Origin: Anaspis maculata
Taxonomy: Eukaryota; Arthropoda; Insecta; Coleoptera; Scraptiidae
Reading direction: 5' to 3'
Length of the DNA stretch: 64,000 bases
Assembly: GCA_949128115.1 (NCBI GenBank)
Contig: OX421966.1
Coordinates: 54,247,416 to 54,311,415 of the forward strand
The stretch's first letter is position 1; each line of letters starts with the position of its first letter. Below are positions 35,478-47,065 of the stretch, piece after piece. Position numbers and translations under genes: made by a program. The notes beneath the pieces were generated by a model. That model was not told the DNA's origin, did no database searches, and saw only the letters and a list, made by a program, of their open reading frames with translations.

Positions 35478-37053
35478 CAGGGTGGTCAAAATTTCGATGC
35501 TCGCCATTGGTATCTTGAAAACGGTAAGAGATACGAGGTCGGTTAAATTAGAAAAAAGTTGCGCATTTTTGTGGCAATTGAGAATCTGAAAAGAGACTTG
35601 GACTGAACATTTTGATTGGTTCCCGATTTATCACGAAAAAACTAAAAATTTTGATTTCAGGAATTATTTTTTATCTTTCCAACCATTCAAGCTTCCAATT
35701 AAACTTGGTAGTCTTATGTTTTTGATCACTCCAAGTCGAATAACGTTGACAGAAATTTTCCTGGCCTCCTAGATTTCAAATTATGGTAGTCAATTTTTAT
35801 TTTTCTTATGGCCGCCATATTGGATTTTTGCACCAATAGATAGAGAAAGAAATTAGCCTTCCGAATTAGTAACCAACATGTTCTTTTTATGCAACAACTA
35901 AAAAGTGACAGATTGTGTGGAATTGACGTATTTAACTTCTTAATCGTGTTTTGTGCTTGTTTGTCTGTGCCGAGAGTTCATAGATCAGATGAGTCAAGGG
36001 TGCCTGTGAGCTCAAAAACGTCTGTCGAAACTAGGGTAACCCTACTCCTTTTGTAATAAATTTGTCAAACTTTAACAAGAACGATGCTAGTTCCGACAGA
36101 CGTTTTCAAATTCGCAGACACCCTTGACCCATTCAATTTATGAACTCTCGGTACAAACCAGCACAAAACACGATTAGACCCAGTCGGTAGCTCGGTGGGC
36201 TCGGCCCCGCTTTCAAAGGCGAAGGTCCCGGGTTCAAATCCACACTGGGCCAGATGGACTTTTTTACGCGTTTCCTAGTACTGGGGCATCTACTGTCGTG
36301 CGGTGGTGCCCCGGGAAAAGGGATGAAACGAGAAAGCCATCGAAATAAAACCATACTGATTACTGATTAATCCCCACTGTTCCAAAAATGTATTCGTTGT
36401 TATCGTCAATACTGTTAGCGTTACTGAAAAACCCCCACAGAAAAACCTGCTAATAACCTAATAGTTGATGCAGGGCAAAAAAACACGATTAAGAAGTTAG
36501 ATACGTCAATTGCACACCATCTGTCACTTTTTTGTTGTTGCTATTGATAATATTTCAATTGTTTTTCAAAGCATTCTCGATTTTGTCAATAATTTACGAA
36601 AATTTAGAAATTTGACGCTAAAAATGTCATAAAAAGAACATGTTGGTTACTAATTCGGAAGGCTATTTTTTTCTCTATCTATATATTAGTGGAAAAATCC
36701 AATATGGCGACCATTAAGAAAAATAAAAGTTAACTCTCATAATTTGAAATCTAGAACGCCTGGAAAATTTCTGTCAACGTTATTCGACTCGGAGTGATCA
36801 AAAACATAAAGCTACCAAGTTTGATTGAAATACTTTGAATGGTTGGAAAGATGAAAAATAATTTCTGAAATCAGAATTTTTAGTTTTTTCGTGATAAATC
36901 AGGAACCAATCAAAATATTCAAAGTTCTTTTTCAGATTCTCAATCGCCACAAAAATGCGTAACTTTTTTCTAATTTAACCGACCTCGTAACCTCGTATAT
37001 CTCGTACCGTTTCCAAGATACCAATGGTGAGCATCGAAAATTTCACCACCTTG
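35478..37053. mobile_element. Fold-back element with CAGGGTG/CACCTTG ends, interrupted by a SINE
   Basis: The left end CAGGGTGGTCAAAATTTCGA (35478) is matched inverted at the right end (37047-37053 CACCTTG). Arms of about 560 bp pair almost throughout (for example 'gatacgaggtcggttaa', 'gccgccatattggattttt'). The right arm carries a 303-bp SINE insertion at 36177-36479. No ORF. Confidence 0.85.
36177..36479 (+). mobile_element. tRNA-derived SINE with 12-bp target-site duplication
   Basis: The head 'cagtcggtagctcggtgggc' (box A) and GGGTTCAAATCC (box B, about 36229-36240) is pol III-type. Downstream lie an unrelated body and a short 'actgattactgatta' repeat. The insertion is flanked by AAAACACGATTA at 36165-36176 and 36480-36491. 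The opposite arm of the host fold-back preserves the uninterrupted site (inverse of the sequence near 35935-35960). Confidence 0.85.
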
Positions 37054-37077
37054 TATACATGGCTATACAATCATGGC

Positions 37078-37243
37078 AAAAATAATTTTTTGGACTTTGG
37101 AAATAAAACGCCAGTGGGCTCAAACCAAAGTACATCTTTTTAGCTTTCGAAAGAGACCTAAATATGGTAAGATTCTGTCAAGGAATAAATCCCAAGGCGA
37201 TTGATTTTGCAACGCTTTATTTTACCAATTCAACTCCGTCCTT
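37078..37243 (+). repeat. Single arm of the AAGGACGG palindromic family
   Basis: Homologous to the right arm of the palindrome at 13567-13870: 'gtgggctcaaaccaaagtac', 'ttgattttgcaacgctt', 'ccaattcaactccgtcctt'. Only one arm is present. Confidence 0.8.
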
Positions 37244-38345
37244 GACCTACGACACGACAATACTTTGGAAAAAATCCTCCCTCTGGTTGTCTTGATTTAG
37301 AAAATATACACCATACTATGCCTTTTACTCGCCGACTAAAAAAGACACAGGGTGTCAAAAATCGATTTTTTCGTTCCTTCGTTTATCGTTCTAACACTTT
37401 AACTCATCTCATGAACGGTTAAATGAAGTTCGCTCTAATTTAGCCCAGGCTAGTTTGCAGACACTGCCTACCTGATGCCTGTCAAGTTTCGAATGAAATA
37501 CAACCAGTCGGTGAGTGGCACCCTCGATGATCAAGGGGAAAAGAGTGGAACGAGATGGACACCGAAAAAAGAGCGCTAATAACCCCTCGATGTTGATGCG
37601 TCCATAAAATGGTGGGTGGTGTGTGAATCACCCGGCCGGCGTCGCTTTCAGAGTACTGAGGCGGCGCTAAGGAGGTACTGCCAGTGACTACACGGATACC
37701 CGCCCACCGCAAAAAAATCTGCTCGGCCATCACATCGAAGAGAAAAAGAACCACAAAAATGTATTTGCAACCGAACCATTCTATGCGATAGCTTAACCTC
37801 TCATGTTGACAGGTACAGGCGAGGGTACAGGGCAATCACATGGTGTTGGTTCAGCTTGTCGCCACTTTGTGCCTACCAGTCGCGTCTTGATGTCGGTGGC
37901 CAGATCATCGATTCGTTTCGTTTGTTTATGTTTGTGTGGTGCTTCGAGGTTGTTGGGTGATGGCAAAACCAAAGGCTCTTGTGAAAGGTATTGCTTGTTT
38001 AATCTTTCAAACGAGAGTGCGCGATGAACATTTTGTATTTGAAATCTTATCAGATACCTACCTGTCATTTCGATATTAGCTATCAGCATACAGTTTGATA
38101 TGTAAATTGGTTACGATTCAATGTCAGGGAAAGTGGAATGTCCAGTGGAAAAGGAAACCTAGACAATCTGAGAGCTTCGTTGAGCTAAGTGCGGCATACA
38201 ACAAATGTGGGTCATTTTTCAGCGTCGACAATGCCAGTACCTAAACAAGTGGTGACAGACGATTTGAAGTTTTGTAATACCAATTGACAAACTGAAAGTT
38301 CCTGAGTGCGAATGGGGAAACTTTGCCGTAGGCGCCCCCCTACAT
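37244..38345. other. Intergenic, locally GC-richer, no gene recognised
   Basis: Around 37480-37900 the base composition is richer in G+C and CpG than the flanks. Reading minus, a donor-like CAG|GTAGGC occurs near 37472. It could be a promoter or 5' exon of a minus-strand transcript (possibly an untranslated Exo70 exon), but I see no supported coding sequence. Confidence 0.25.
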
Positions 38346-38350
38346 GCATT

Positions 38351-38703
38351 CGCTCTATAGGTCGCGGGAACAAAAGTGGCGTGCTAGAGATGGGTATATA
38401 TGGTATAATGTTATTTTCACTAGTACTTGTGAATACCATTTTCTTTAGATGTAATAAATTATATAGATGATTTATTGAACAATAATTGCCACTTGATCAA
38501 AACAATAATTGTGCTAAACTCAAGATTTGTCGAGTAATGTTGAAAACAAACGAATCTACAGCGGTACCTTGACACCCTGTCTGCGCTTGCGCGAGCGTTT
38601 TATGTCAATTCAACGTCAAAAAGGATACGCTTTGCGCAGTTGCCACGTCAGGCATACTTGCGACGTTGCCATAGCGGGTGCCAAGGTCCCGCGACCTATT
38701 GGG
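38351..38703. mobile_element. Possible small element with TAGGTCGCGGGA inverted ends
   Basis: 'ctataggtcgcgggaac' at about 38355-38371 is inverted at about 38685-38701 ('gtcccgcgacctatt'). About 350 bp, no coding capacity. No clear target duplication. Confidence 0.45.
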
Positions 38704-38975
38704 TGAGTACATAGATTATACATAATTAGGTAGTTGGTATTCCTACCGAAGTCTTATGACTTTATCATTCAGATACAAATATAATATACTATTCGATATT
38801 CGATCTACTTCACCTGCCAATTAATTACGCAGAAAGTGACATTTCGGCAGTGACGTTCGTCTATTCCATTAGCAATACATTGTTCCTACTGGGTAAAAAA
38901 AAATACATACTATTTTCGCCACAACCGATTTTTTGTCCATCTTCTGTCACCTTTCAAAATTAATGTAAGTGTATA

Positions 38976-39765
38976 CAGGGTGATCCACCGCCCTCTGTCA
39001 GAATTTTTCCCGTTGGAATAAATTGATGGGGAAATTTTTTTTTCCCACTATAGTATACAAGGTGTTTTAAAAAAACTTCCAAATTTTTTTGACACCTTGT
39101 ATCTAAATATTGGAAATGATGCGGCTTTTTCTTCTGGGTTCAAATATATAATTCGATTTTTGAATAAGATCATATACAGGTGCTCATTTTTACACTTCCC
39201 ACCCAAAATGTCTCATTCCCCTTTCCCCAGCCAAATTTTTTCAAGAGAAACGTCGGAACAGGTCGATTTTTATTTTAAGGGGGACATCTAGGACACGTAT
39301 TACTGAATTCTCATCGATAACAATCTACCTGTTCAGGTGTTTTTCTTAAGAAAAAATTGCGGGGATCTGGGGTGAGAAGTGTAAAAGTGAACACCTGTAT
39401 GTGATATTATTAAAGGTGCGTTCAGTCAGCTTATTTAGCCGCAAGTTTTAATTTTAGTCGCAAGGGCAGCGACGTCTATTGGCCCTTATAAACCAGCCTC
39501 CTCAGAACAGCCAATAAGCGAGACAGCGCTTACGACTAAAATTAAAACTTGCGGCTAAACAAGTTGACTGAACGCACCTTAAGATATCAAATTACATATC
39601 TGGATTCAGAAGAAAAATACACATCATTTCCAATATCCAGATACAAGGTGTCAAAAAAAGTTGGAAGTTTTTTTGAAACACCCTGTATACTATAGGATAC
39701 AAAAAATGTTAGTGTCCAAATTTGAATTATATGGGAGAAATGGCTGGAAAATGGTATACTATAAT
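38976..39765. mobile_element. CAGGGTG fold-back element (element C type) with internal MITE
   Basis: Begins CAGGGTGATCCACC at 38976; the right arm includes 'gaaacaccctgtatactata' (39675-39694) and decays beyond about 39760. Internal 'acaccttgtatctaaatattgg' pairs with its inverse near 39640. The centre holds the MITE at 39414-39579. Confidence 0.7.
39414..39579. mobile_element. Harbinger-like MITE, 166 bp, TAA target-site duplication
   Basis: Ends AGGTGCGTTCAGTCAGCTT and inverted AAGTTGACTGAACGCACCT; the inner part also pairs ('gccgcaagttttaattttagtcg'). It is flanked by TAA on both sides (39411-39413 and 39580-39582). Non-coding. Confidence 0.85.
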
Positions 39766-40429
39766 ACAAGTTTTATAAGACATCGTATTGTCACACGCGT
39801 CATTTTGAAGCACGAGGAGCGAAGCGACGAGTGATTCAATTGACGAGTGTGACAATAGGTCTTATAAAACCTATGTTATATACAATTTTTTCTATTTTGC
39901 AACTATTCCATGCTTTTTTAAATGAAAAAATGTAAAATATGTGCCTCTGCTAACAAAATTGTTGGGAATTGCTCTTGAAGGTGAAAGCACAGTTTATTGT
40001 CAGAAATGAGCCGTATTTTTCTGAAATAAACCCCTTCTGTGAAGTGATGTCACCTAAGATGTCTCTCCTGTCAGTGAGTGCTGTCATGTTGATGTCATTC
40101 CCGCTGATATTGCCAACATTTTGGGGGTAAAAAAATGCGTATCGAAATGGAGCATCTTACGATACGCGAATGATGTCTTTTGCGTATCGTAATGACTTTC
40201 TTATGAACGCAAAATAAAACAAGTGAGTATGCCTTCACGTGCGTGAGTCTCAGTAGCGCATTTTCTCGAAGAGGCATATTGTGAACGTAAAGAAATTTGG
40301 TTGAAGGAGAAACACCATTCCTTGCCCACTTTCTTCATCCGAAACTCATTGTGATATTGTGTTATCAGAATGGGGTACTTGCCAATGAAATAGATTTGAA
40401 TGAAAATTCTTTCACTCATCGATATATCT
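39766..40429. other. Intergenic, no gene recognised
   Basis: Contains a short inverted pair around 39770-39890 ('acaagttttataagacatcg' against 'aggtcttataaaacctatgtt'), flanking 'tgtcacacgcgtc...gacgagtgtgaca'. Probably a small decayed palindrome. Confidence 0.4.
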
Positions 40430-41760
40430 TTTTGTTTGAGGGCGGGAGCTGGGAACGGCGACTAATCAACAGTAGTCTATTCTTTCCCATTTTTAGTCGG
40501 CTATCCATATAGCGAAAGAATTAGATCGTTATGTCTTCAGGTTTATGTTCTCCATTTATCTCTTACTTTGAGGGCAGCGTGTGGGGGTGGCAGCATTCGG
40601 CAAAGTAACTATTGCACAGTTTGAGTTAAGAGTTTCTGAATGTTTAAGGGAATATGACAATCAGTGAAAATTATGAAAGTTGCATTTTTCGGGGGGGGGG
40701 GGGGGGGCGGCGTGTGGGAGCGGCAGAGTTTGGCGAAGAAATTCTCCCACAGTTTTAGTTGAGAGTTTCTGAATGTTTGAGGTAACATTAAAATGTAATT
40801 CAGTGAAATTTATTGAAAGTTGCACTTTTTTTCTTTTGGGGGTGGAAATTGGAGGCAGCGCCATGTCAAAGGTAGCCTATTCTTTCCCATTTTGAGTAAG
40901 CTATCCATATAGCGAAAGAATCAGAACGTTATGTCTTCGGGATTATGTTTTTTATTCATCTCTCACTTTGAGGGCAGCGTGTGGGGGCGGCAGCATTCGG
41001 CAAAGTAACTGTTGCACAGTTTGAGTTGGGAGTTTCTAAATGTGAGGGGAATATGACAATCAGTGAAAATTGTGAAAAAGTTGCATTTTTTTTGTTTGGA
41101 GGCGGCAGTTGTGAGCGGCGGCTGATTAAAAGTGGCCTATATTTTTCCAATTTCAGTCAGCTATCAATATAGTGAAAGAATTAGATCGCTATGTCTTCAG
41201 GTTCATGTTTTACATTTATCTCTCAGTTTGGGGGCGGCGTGTGGGAGCGGCAGAGTTTGGCGAAGGAATTCTTGCACAGTTTGAGTCAAGAGTTTCTAAA
41301 TGTTCGAGGTAACATTATCAGCTAAATTAGTGAAAATTGTTGAAAGTTGCACTTTTTTCTTTTGGGGGCGGAAGCTGGAGGCGGCGCCATATTGAAAGTA
41401 GCCTATCCTAATCCATTTTTAGTCAGCTATTCATTTAGCGAAAAACTTAGATCGCTATGTCTTTGGGTTCATGTTTTTCATTTATCTCTTACTTTGGGGG
41501 CGGCGCGTGGGAGCAGCAGCGTTCGGCTGAGCAAATGTTGCACAATCTAAGTTGGCAGTTCATAAATGTTTAAGGGAACATCTCAATCAGTAACATTTGT
41601 GAAAGTTGCACTTTTTAACGTTTGGGGGCGGAATCTGGGGGCGGCAACTAACCAAAAGTAGCCTGTCCTTTCCCATTTTTAGTCAGCTATTTATATACCG
41701 AAAGAATCAGATCGCTATGTCTTCGGGTTTATGTTTTTCATTTTAAAGTGATTGGGGGCG
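40430..41760 (+). repeat. Tandem array of about 262-bp units (GGGGGCGG-rich)
   Basis: Units start near 40436, 40838, 41098, 41365 and 41626 with 'gggggcggaagctgg'-like text. Each contains 'cccatttttagtcagctat', 'agcgaaagaattagatcg', 'tatgtcttcgggttcatg' and 'gttgcacagtttgagtt'. An extra partial copy sits at about 40685-40835. The last units fade out through 41950. No coding; a minor satellite. Confidence 0.9.
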
Positions 41761-42048
41761 GTTTTCAGCAGTTTTTCATGTCGGTGGCGCATATTGAAGA
41801 CGGAATGTTTCTTGGCTTACGTTTATAAGTGGCAACTATGTATTATTCAAAAAATGAGAACACCAGAGCATCAGGTCTGGTAGGAAAAGCAATATTATGT
41901 TATTCCAAGTTTATCGGGGGCGGTTTTCGCTATGTTGGCGGCGCAATATAGACATCCAATATAGCCTAGCCCTCCTTTGGGAGTGGCAGCTATGTAACAG
42001 CGAAAAAATTAGAAAGCTAGGTCGTCTAGTTTGGGAGGAGTTCGAGGA

Positions 42049-42102
42049 ACGGACGGACGGACGGACAGACGGACGGACGGACGGACGGACGGACGGACAA
42101 AG
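42049..42102 (+). repeat. (GGAC)n microsatellite
   Basis: About 13 copies of ggac with a single interruption (gacagacg). It follows the 262-bp array directly. Confidence 0.95.
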
Positions 42103-42786
42103 CGGTTGCAATAGCGATTTCCATCAAGATGGAAAATGTGCTAAAAAAATCTTTCCACCAATTTATTCCAGCGGGAAAAAATCTAACAGCGCCAGCGGGG
42201 GGAAATTTCGGTGGATTACCCTGAACTTATAAATATTGCGATAATAATTGGAGACTTCATGTCGGGGATAAGCCACAACCCCGTACAAGTGGCGAAGGAG
42301 CCGTCCGAGACTTTGCATAACTCTGCGCTAAATTGCTGGACTTTTCTAGTTTAACTAGCAACGGATTCCACTGAAATATGTAACTTATAGTTTCAAGTTT
42401 TGTTTGACACTACAACCACAGTTGTCAGCCATCAACTTCAGTGGCGCAGCCAGGATTTAGCCATGGGGGGGGCTAACGAACGCGAGCAAAGCGAGCTGCG
42501 CCAAAAGCGACCCCCCCCCCCGGAAAAAAGGCTTTGTCGCTTTGTTATCCTATTTTCGAGTATAAATTATTGTGGAACCAATGTTACCTACCTACCTTAA
42601 ATTGAAGCAGGTATTAAATTCAATAGGTATGTTTGCGGGGAAAATGACAGTAATAAATGGTAGTAATGAAACTTGCAAACTGACAGCTACGTCATACACA
42701 ATCGTTCGGCACATGAAAACGATACGACCGATCGCAACTGTTCACGAAATATGGCTTTTCGTGCTCTTGTTAGATCTATCGATAGT

Positions 42787-42986
42787 GGCAGTCTGAACGA
42801 TAATCGCTAACGGGTCGTTAGTTGGCAGTCTGAACGATAATCGTTCGCTAACGAGTCGTTAGTTGGCAGTCTGAACGATAATCGTTCGCTAACGAGTCGT
42901 TAGTTGGCAGTCTGAACTATAATCGTTCGCTAACGAGTCGTTAGTTGGCAGTCTGAACGATAATCGTTCGCTAACGAGTCGTTAGT
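42787..42986 (+). repeat. 41-bp tandem repeat, five copies, inside the hAT-like element
   Basis: Copies start at 42787, 42824, 42865, 42906 and 42947 (the first is 37 bp, the others 41). Each has two small dyads, ACGATAATCGT and CTAACGAGTCGTTAG. They may act as protein-binding repeats for the element; that is inference. Confidence 0.9.
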
Positions 42987-43035
42987 GAACGAGAAGTTAC
43001 AAAATAAGCCTGATAGGTGGGTGAGTAGGTATACT

Positions 43036-43190
43036 TGCTCAAGGACGGAGTTATATTGGTAAAATAAGCGTAGTGGAATCAATAATCCCTGTGGGTTCAT
43101 TCCTTGACAGAATCTTACCATTTAGGTCTCTCTCGAAAGCTACAAGGATGCAGTTTGGTTTGAGCCCAGTGGCATTTCCAAAATCGAAAT
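43036..43190 (-). repeat. AAGGACGG-family arm, inverted with respect to the one at 43955
   Basis: Starts AAGGACGGAGTTATATTGG and ends 'gtggcatttccaaaatcg'; it is the left arm of the palindromic family. Together with 43955-44105 it would make a palindrome with a 0.76-kb insert between the arms. Confidence 0.8.
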
Positions 43191-43954
43191 TTTTGAAGTG
43201 GAACTTCTATCCTCGCGCCTAGATCACAACACACCACTAACGCAGAACCACACATGGGAGTGAAATTGCTTCATAGCATCAGTGGTTGTAACGAACGCCT
43301 GTAACGATGTGCTGTAACGTTGTCTTGTCTGACCTTGGGGTGACCAGCGTCGTCCCAGGAAATGGAAGAATAAGCTGTTGCAGCGTTCGCCGCGTTCGGT
43401 TCTATTTTTTACTAATCGCCGACACTGGACTGCTCTTCGTGTTGTCGTACTGTTGGCCCGACAAGAATGGCTCTTGACTTGGCTTGAGTAGATTCGAGCG
43501 GATGTGATTTATTATAGGGATAGGGAGGTATATTCAGGGCCGGGCCTAGCAGGCGTGCAGTGCGTTCCGGCGCGCAAGCGAGTACGGCAGGCGGCAAGTC
43601 ATAGGGGCGGTAATATAATAATTAAGTTGAATTTCGAAGGATTTTTCTCATTCCCGCATTTGGTGAGGCTCTCCACTGCCGAGCGCAGCGAGAAAAGAAA
43701 TAAAAGAAGTCTAATCGTGAAAAAATCATGTCGAAAGTACTCTGCCCTTTGAGTGACTAATAATAATATTAATAAGATTGATAATAAGAAAAACAAGATG
43801 ATACAAACCGTGAGGGAGCGGAGCGGGAGTACGAAAAGAACACCTCTTCGAACGTTGTTTGATGATTGATTCATATGTATAGAAGTTTCACTTCTTCCGA
43901 GGGTGACTATGGTCACGCACTCACGTTTTTTTTTATTATTTTTGGATGAACAAT

Positions 43955-44105
43955 TGATTTTTAGATTTTGGAAATGCCAATGGGCTCAAATCAAAGTGCA
44001 TCCTTGTAGCTTTGGGAAGAAACCTAAATGGTGAGATTCTGTCAAGAAATAAACCCACAGGGATTGATTCAGCAACGCTTATCTTACCAATTCAACTCCG
44101 TCCTT
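43955..44105 (+). repeat. AAGGACGG-family arm, right partner
   Basis: Starts 'ttttggaaatgccaatgggc' and ends 'ccaattcaactccgtcctt'. The insert between this and the left arm (43191-43954) has no recognised gene, though short AT-rich ORFs occur. Confidence 0.8.
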
Positions 44106-45127
44106 AAACCGGAAAAGATTCTCTCTCCGCACCAATTGAAAAAAAAACGCGCAATCCAATCGCAGTGCAACTCTTACACCGAGAGACTAATGATCCATTT
44201 TCTAAATAATAAAGAAGATAACAGTCGAACACAATAATTTTTTTATTTTGTTCAAAATTTTTCATTGCTTCGGTGAAAAAGCGAGACTGTCTGGGGGGGG
44301 CTATAGCCCCCTAGCCCCCCCCTTGGCTGCGCCACTGATCAACTTTGTCTGCACGGTGCGACAGAATAAAATGTTGTGCTTGGCCATAGAAGGAAAAAGT
44401 GTTAAAAAGTCTCTATGTTTTTTCTTTGTAGGCATTCTCAAAGACCAGGTATTCACAGACGTAATCAGGGACATCGTTATCTTGATAAGAGAATCAAAAA
44501 TATCTGCACTGAAGTTACGTCTCGAGATTCTGTGACACCCGCCGAGCACTGCATTTCTGATTAAAGACTTCCTAGGGAAACGGCGGCCATCACCCTTAAG
44601 TTGCACGAAAACAACTTTCACCGTATCAAAACTCAAATTCTAGGTTCCAATTTGTTACAAGTTTCAAGTGAATTGGTACAGGAATGGAAGAGAATTTTGA
44701 ATTTCAAAATAAAGAAACGAAAAATTTGCAACCTTGAGGCTCTTGGCACCGTGTACACGAAGTTGATGACTGCCAACCATGGTTCTAGTGTCAAACAAAA
44801 CTTGGAACTGTAAACTACAAGATGCTGCCATACCCTTGTCAAAAAGTTGCGTACTTTGTTTACCAGAAGCTTCCGGAATAGTGACATTGCTAAAAAAAGA
44901 CCCTGTAGTAAAGAAAAGATCGAGGTACGAAACACTGCGAGAGATCGAACGAGAAGTCATCAAGAGTGATTAAGTGAAATTATGATTTGACTGTGAATTG
45001 TAAACTGTTTGTATGTTGTATAATGATAATTATCATTAATGTGTAATTGTACATTTATTTTGATGTCCAACGCAAATTCATAACAACAAGTCATGAGATC
45101 TGGACCATCCTGTACCTATGTATGAAT

Positions 45128-45797
45128 ACAGGTGTCTCAAAAGTATCGCATTCCGAGATCAAGAGCTATATATGAAATTTAATAAAGAGCATGAGAAAGG
45201 AGATATTTAAAAAAATAATGACGTTTATTTTTGAAGATATAGGTATGTGAGGTCGAAGTGTGGGACTTCGCTCTCCCTCGCCTCTACCTACACATTTTCG
45301 TTATTGAAAGTGATTCTAAGGAACTGTTAGTGATAGACCAATAAGTAAGTATTATCAGCTACTATTAACTTCTAATTAATGTAAGTACTGGGTGAGCCAT
45401 CATACATATCAAAAATTCATTTTTCTTAAAAAAATGTGTCTCAACATTTTTTTATGGAAATGAGCAGAGTCATACCTTGTTCTAAATTAAATTAATTCAG
45501 GGATCAATAGAATATTTTACAGGCATTATTGAAGAATAGATTTTTGTGATTTGTCATTCACCCTGTATCGTTAACGGAAATTTAGCGCACTCAAACTGGT
45601 TGATAATTTTAACTGATTAGTCTGTCACAAAGAGTTCCCCAAAATCACTCTGAATTACAAAAATTAAGGGGGCGAAGTTCCACTCTTTGACCCCAAATAT
45701 CTTCAATTTTTCAAGTATTTTTCTCATGTTCTTGAATGAAATCCATAATGTATCGCTCTGGACTCGAAATGCGATACTTTTGAAACACCTGTATTGT
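45128..45797. mobile_element. Mariner-like MITE, TA flanks, about 670 bp
   Basis: The left end CAGGTGTCTCAAAAGTATCG (after TA) is matched inverted at 45770-45797 (ATGCGATACTTTTGAAACACCTG, then TA). TA on both sides and the CAGGTG...AAAAGTA end resemble IS630-Tc1-mariner TIRs; this is inference. Internal CTGGGTGA (about 45389) and TCACCCTG (about 45561) look like the ends of a second element inside it. No transposase. Confidence 0.7.
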
Positions 45798-46139
45798 CAC
45801 AAATCACAATAAGTCAGTCAATAGAGTTCAAACATTCCCGGTTGTAGTAAGTACCTATAGGATCATAAACCTAGGATATTAATAAAAAATGCTATACGTT
45901 AAGAATTTATGTGGTAAATCAATAAGGGAGTAATGACTCAGACTCAAACAAAAGGTAAAATACCCCTTCATTCCCCCATTAGCCATGTGGGTTATGTACG
46001 TCTACTTACTTCCGTAGAAAAACAAATAGCTCAAGTAAGTCTTATCGCAATGACCGCAATAAAATGATTCATACTCCAATCGCCCGCTACTATTCCCAAC
46101 CCTCCATGCAACCCCCAAATCCATTCAGTATTTTCCTCG

Positions 46140-46720
46140 TCTACTACTCACAGACCGGGTACTCTACACTGCATGCATGCTCTCTGGAAAATCGATGATG
46201 GCGCCACCGCGCGCCTCCACCCCCACGTCATTTCCGCATTGGAATCCGGATCGACGCGCCGGTGGAAGCGAGAGGGGCAGCGCCAACGTGGATGCGGGGT
46301 GGCAAAGACGTGCAGAGGTTTCCCGACGAAACACTCTAAAAACAGCAGGGAAATTTGGTATGGGGGAAAATGACAACGAACGGCAGGCAAGGCATACACA
46401 CAGCAAGCAGCAGCAGGATAAGAAAATGCCGATGTAGTAGGCCGTGGTAGTAGCAGGCGGGGAGCGTGTAATATCGGAGTGTGCGGTGATGGTGGAGAGT
46501 TTGTTTTCTGTTTGTTTTGGTCAAGCGGTTTTGGAAAACCGTGAAGATGGCGGTTGCTTGATTTTTTGTTTGTTTTGCTGCTTGGAGCCACGTGCGGCGC
46601 AGGATTACGTTGATGTTTCTGCGTGCGTTTTGGAGAGGTACAGTTGGTTCTCGTTTCTGTGGTCGTTCTGTTTTTGTTTTTTGGCGTTTGACAATTCACA
46701 TAAACTTTGATCCTTGAATA
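46140..46720 (-). promoter_or_regulatory. CpG-rich block with a strong minus-strand donor, possible first exon
   Basis: Positions 46190-46340 and beyond are much richer in CpG than the flanks (for example 'gatggcgccaccgcgcgcc'). On the minus strand it ends in TCT|GTGAGTAGT near 46152, a near-consensus donor. A 200-aa open frame on the minus strand here is low in complexity and rich in Pro, His and Thr, and I do not believe it is a protein. A promoter with a non-coding first exon is the better guess. Confidence 0.3.
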
Positions 46721-47065
46721 AAAATACAGTAATGAGTAAATCCATAGCATGATGTAGGTACCTAGACGTTGAAACGTCTGAATGCGAAAGTTCAGAAAGC
46801 TAATTTTGAAAGCTTTCCGAGATGTAGATACCTGTAGTCTGTTTTTATGACATATGTGCTGTCAGTATCGAATTCTGGTCTTTTGCAGCGTTTACAGGGA
46901 TTTCTCAGGTAAACTCCCAATGGATTTAGGATGGTGCATTTGAGAAAACTATGCAAGAGTGAAGTGAATTTATTAGAACTCGTAAATATCATTCGGAGGC
47001 AGCTTACAAAAAAAATCTGACATTAAAATGCAGATGTCAGAAGAACAAACTTTAGTTACTAGATA

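Larger units (their letters stand above)
42439..44337. mobile_element. hAT-like non-autonomous element, 1.9 kb, 8-bp target-site duplication
   Basis: Ends CAGTGGCGCAGCCAGG (42439) and inverted CTTGGCTGCGCCACTG (to 44337). It is flanked by the perfect 8-bp duplication ATCAACTT (42431-42438 and 44338-44345). CAGTGGC-type ends with an 8-bp duplication are the hAT pattern. No transposase ORF is visible. The interior carries a 41-bp tandem array and two inverted arms of the AAGGACGG family, so it has captured or hosted other repeats. Poly-G/C runs sit just inside both ends. Confidence 0.85.
42380..44815. repeat. Diverged inverted duplicate split by the hAT-like element
   Basis: About 75 bp ending at 42438 and resuming at 44338 ('ttcaagttttgtttgacact...atcaactttgtctgcacggtg') are the inverse of 44745-44815. 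Conceptual translation of both gives similar text (KLM..N.G.SVKQNL), which may be a decayed coding fragment. The hAT-like element inserted into one copy and left the other intact. Confidence 0.5.

Noticed and set aside
36177..36250. Functional tRNA gene
   Set aside because: It is the head of a SINE with its own target-site duplication.
37793..38089. 98-aa minus-strand frame in a GC-richer block
   Set aside because: No family resemblance and no splice-supported context; kept only as a possible transcribed region.
42787..42986. CRISPR array
   Set aside because: Units are contiguous and nearly identical with no unique spacers, and the window is eukaryotic.
46148..46750. 200-aa open frame on the minus strand
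   Set aside because: Pro/Thr/His-rich, low complexity and not conserved-looking; better explained by a GC-rich non-coding block.
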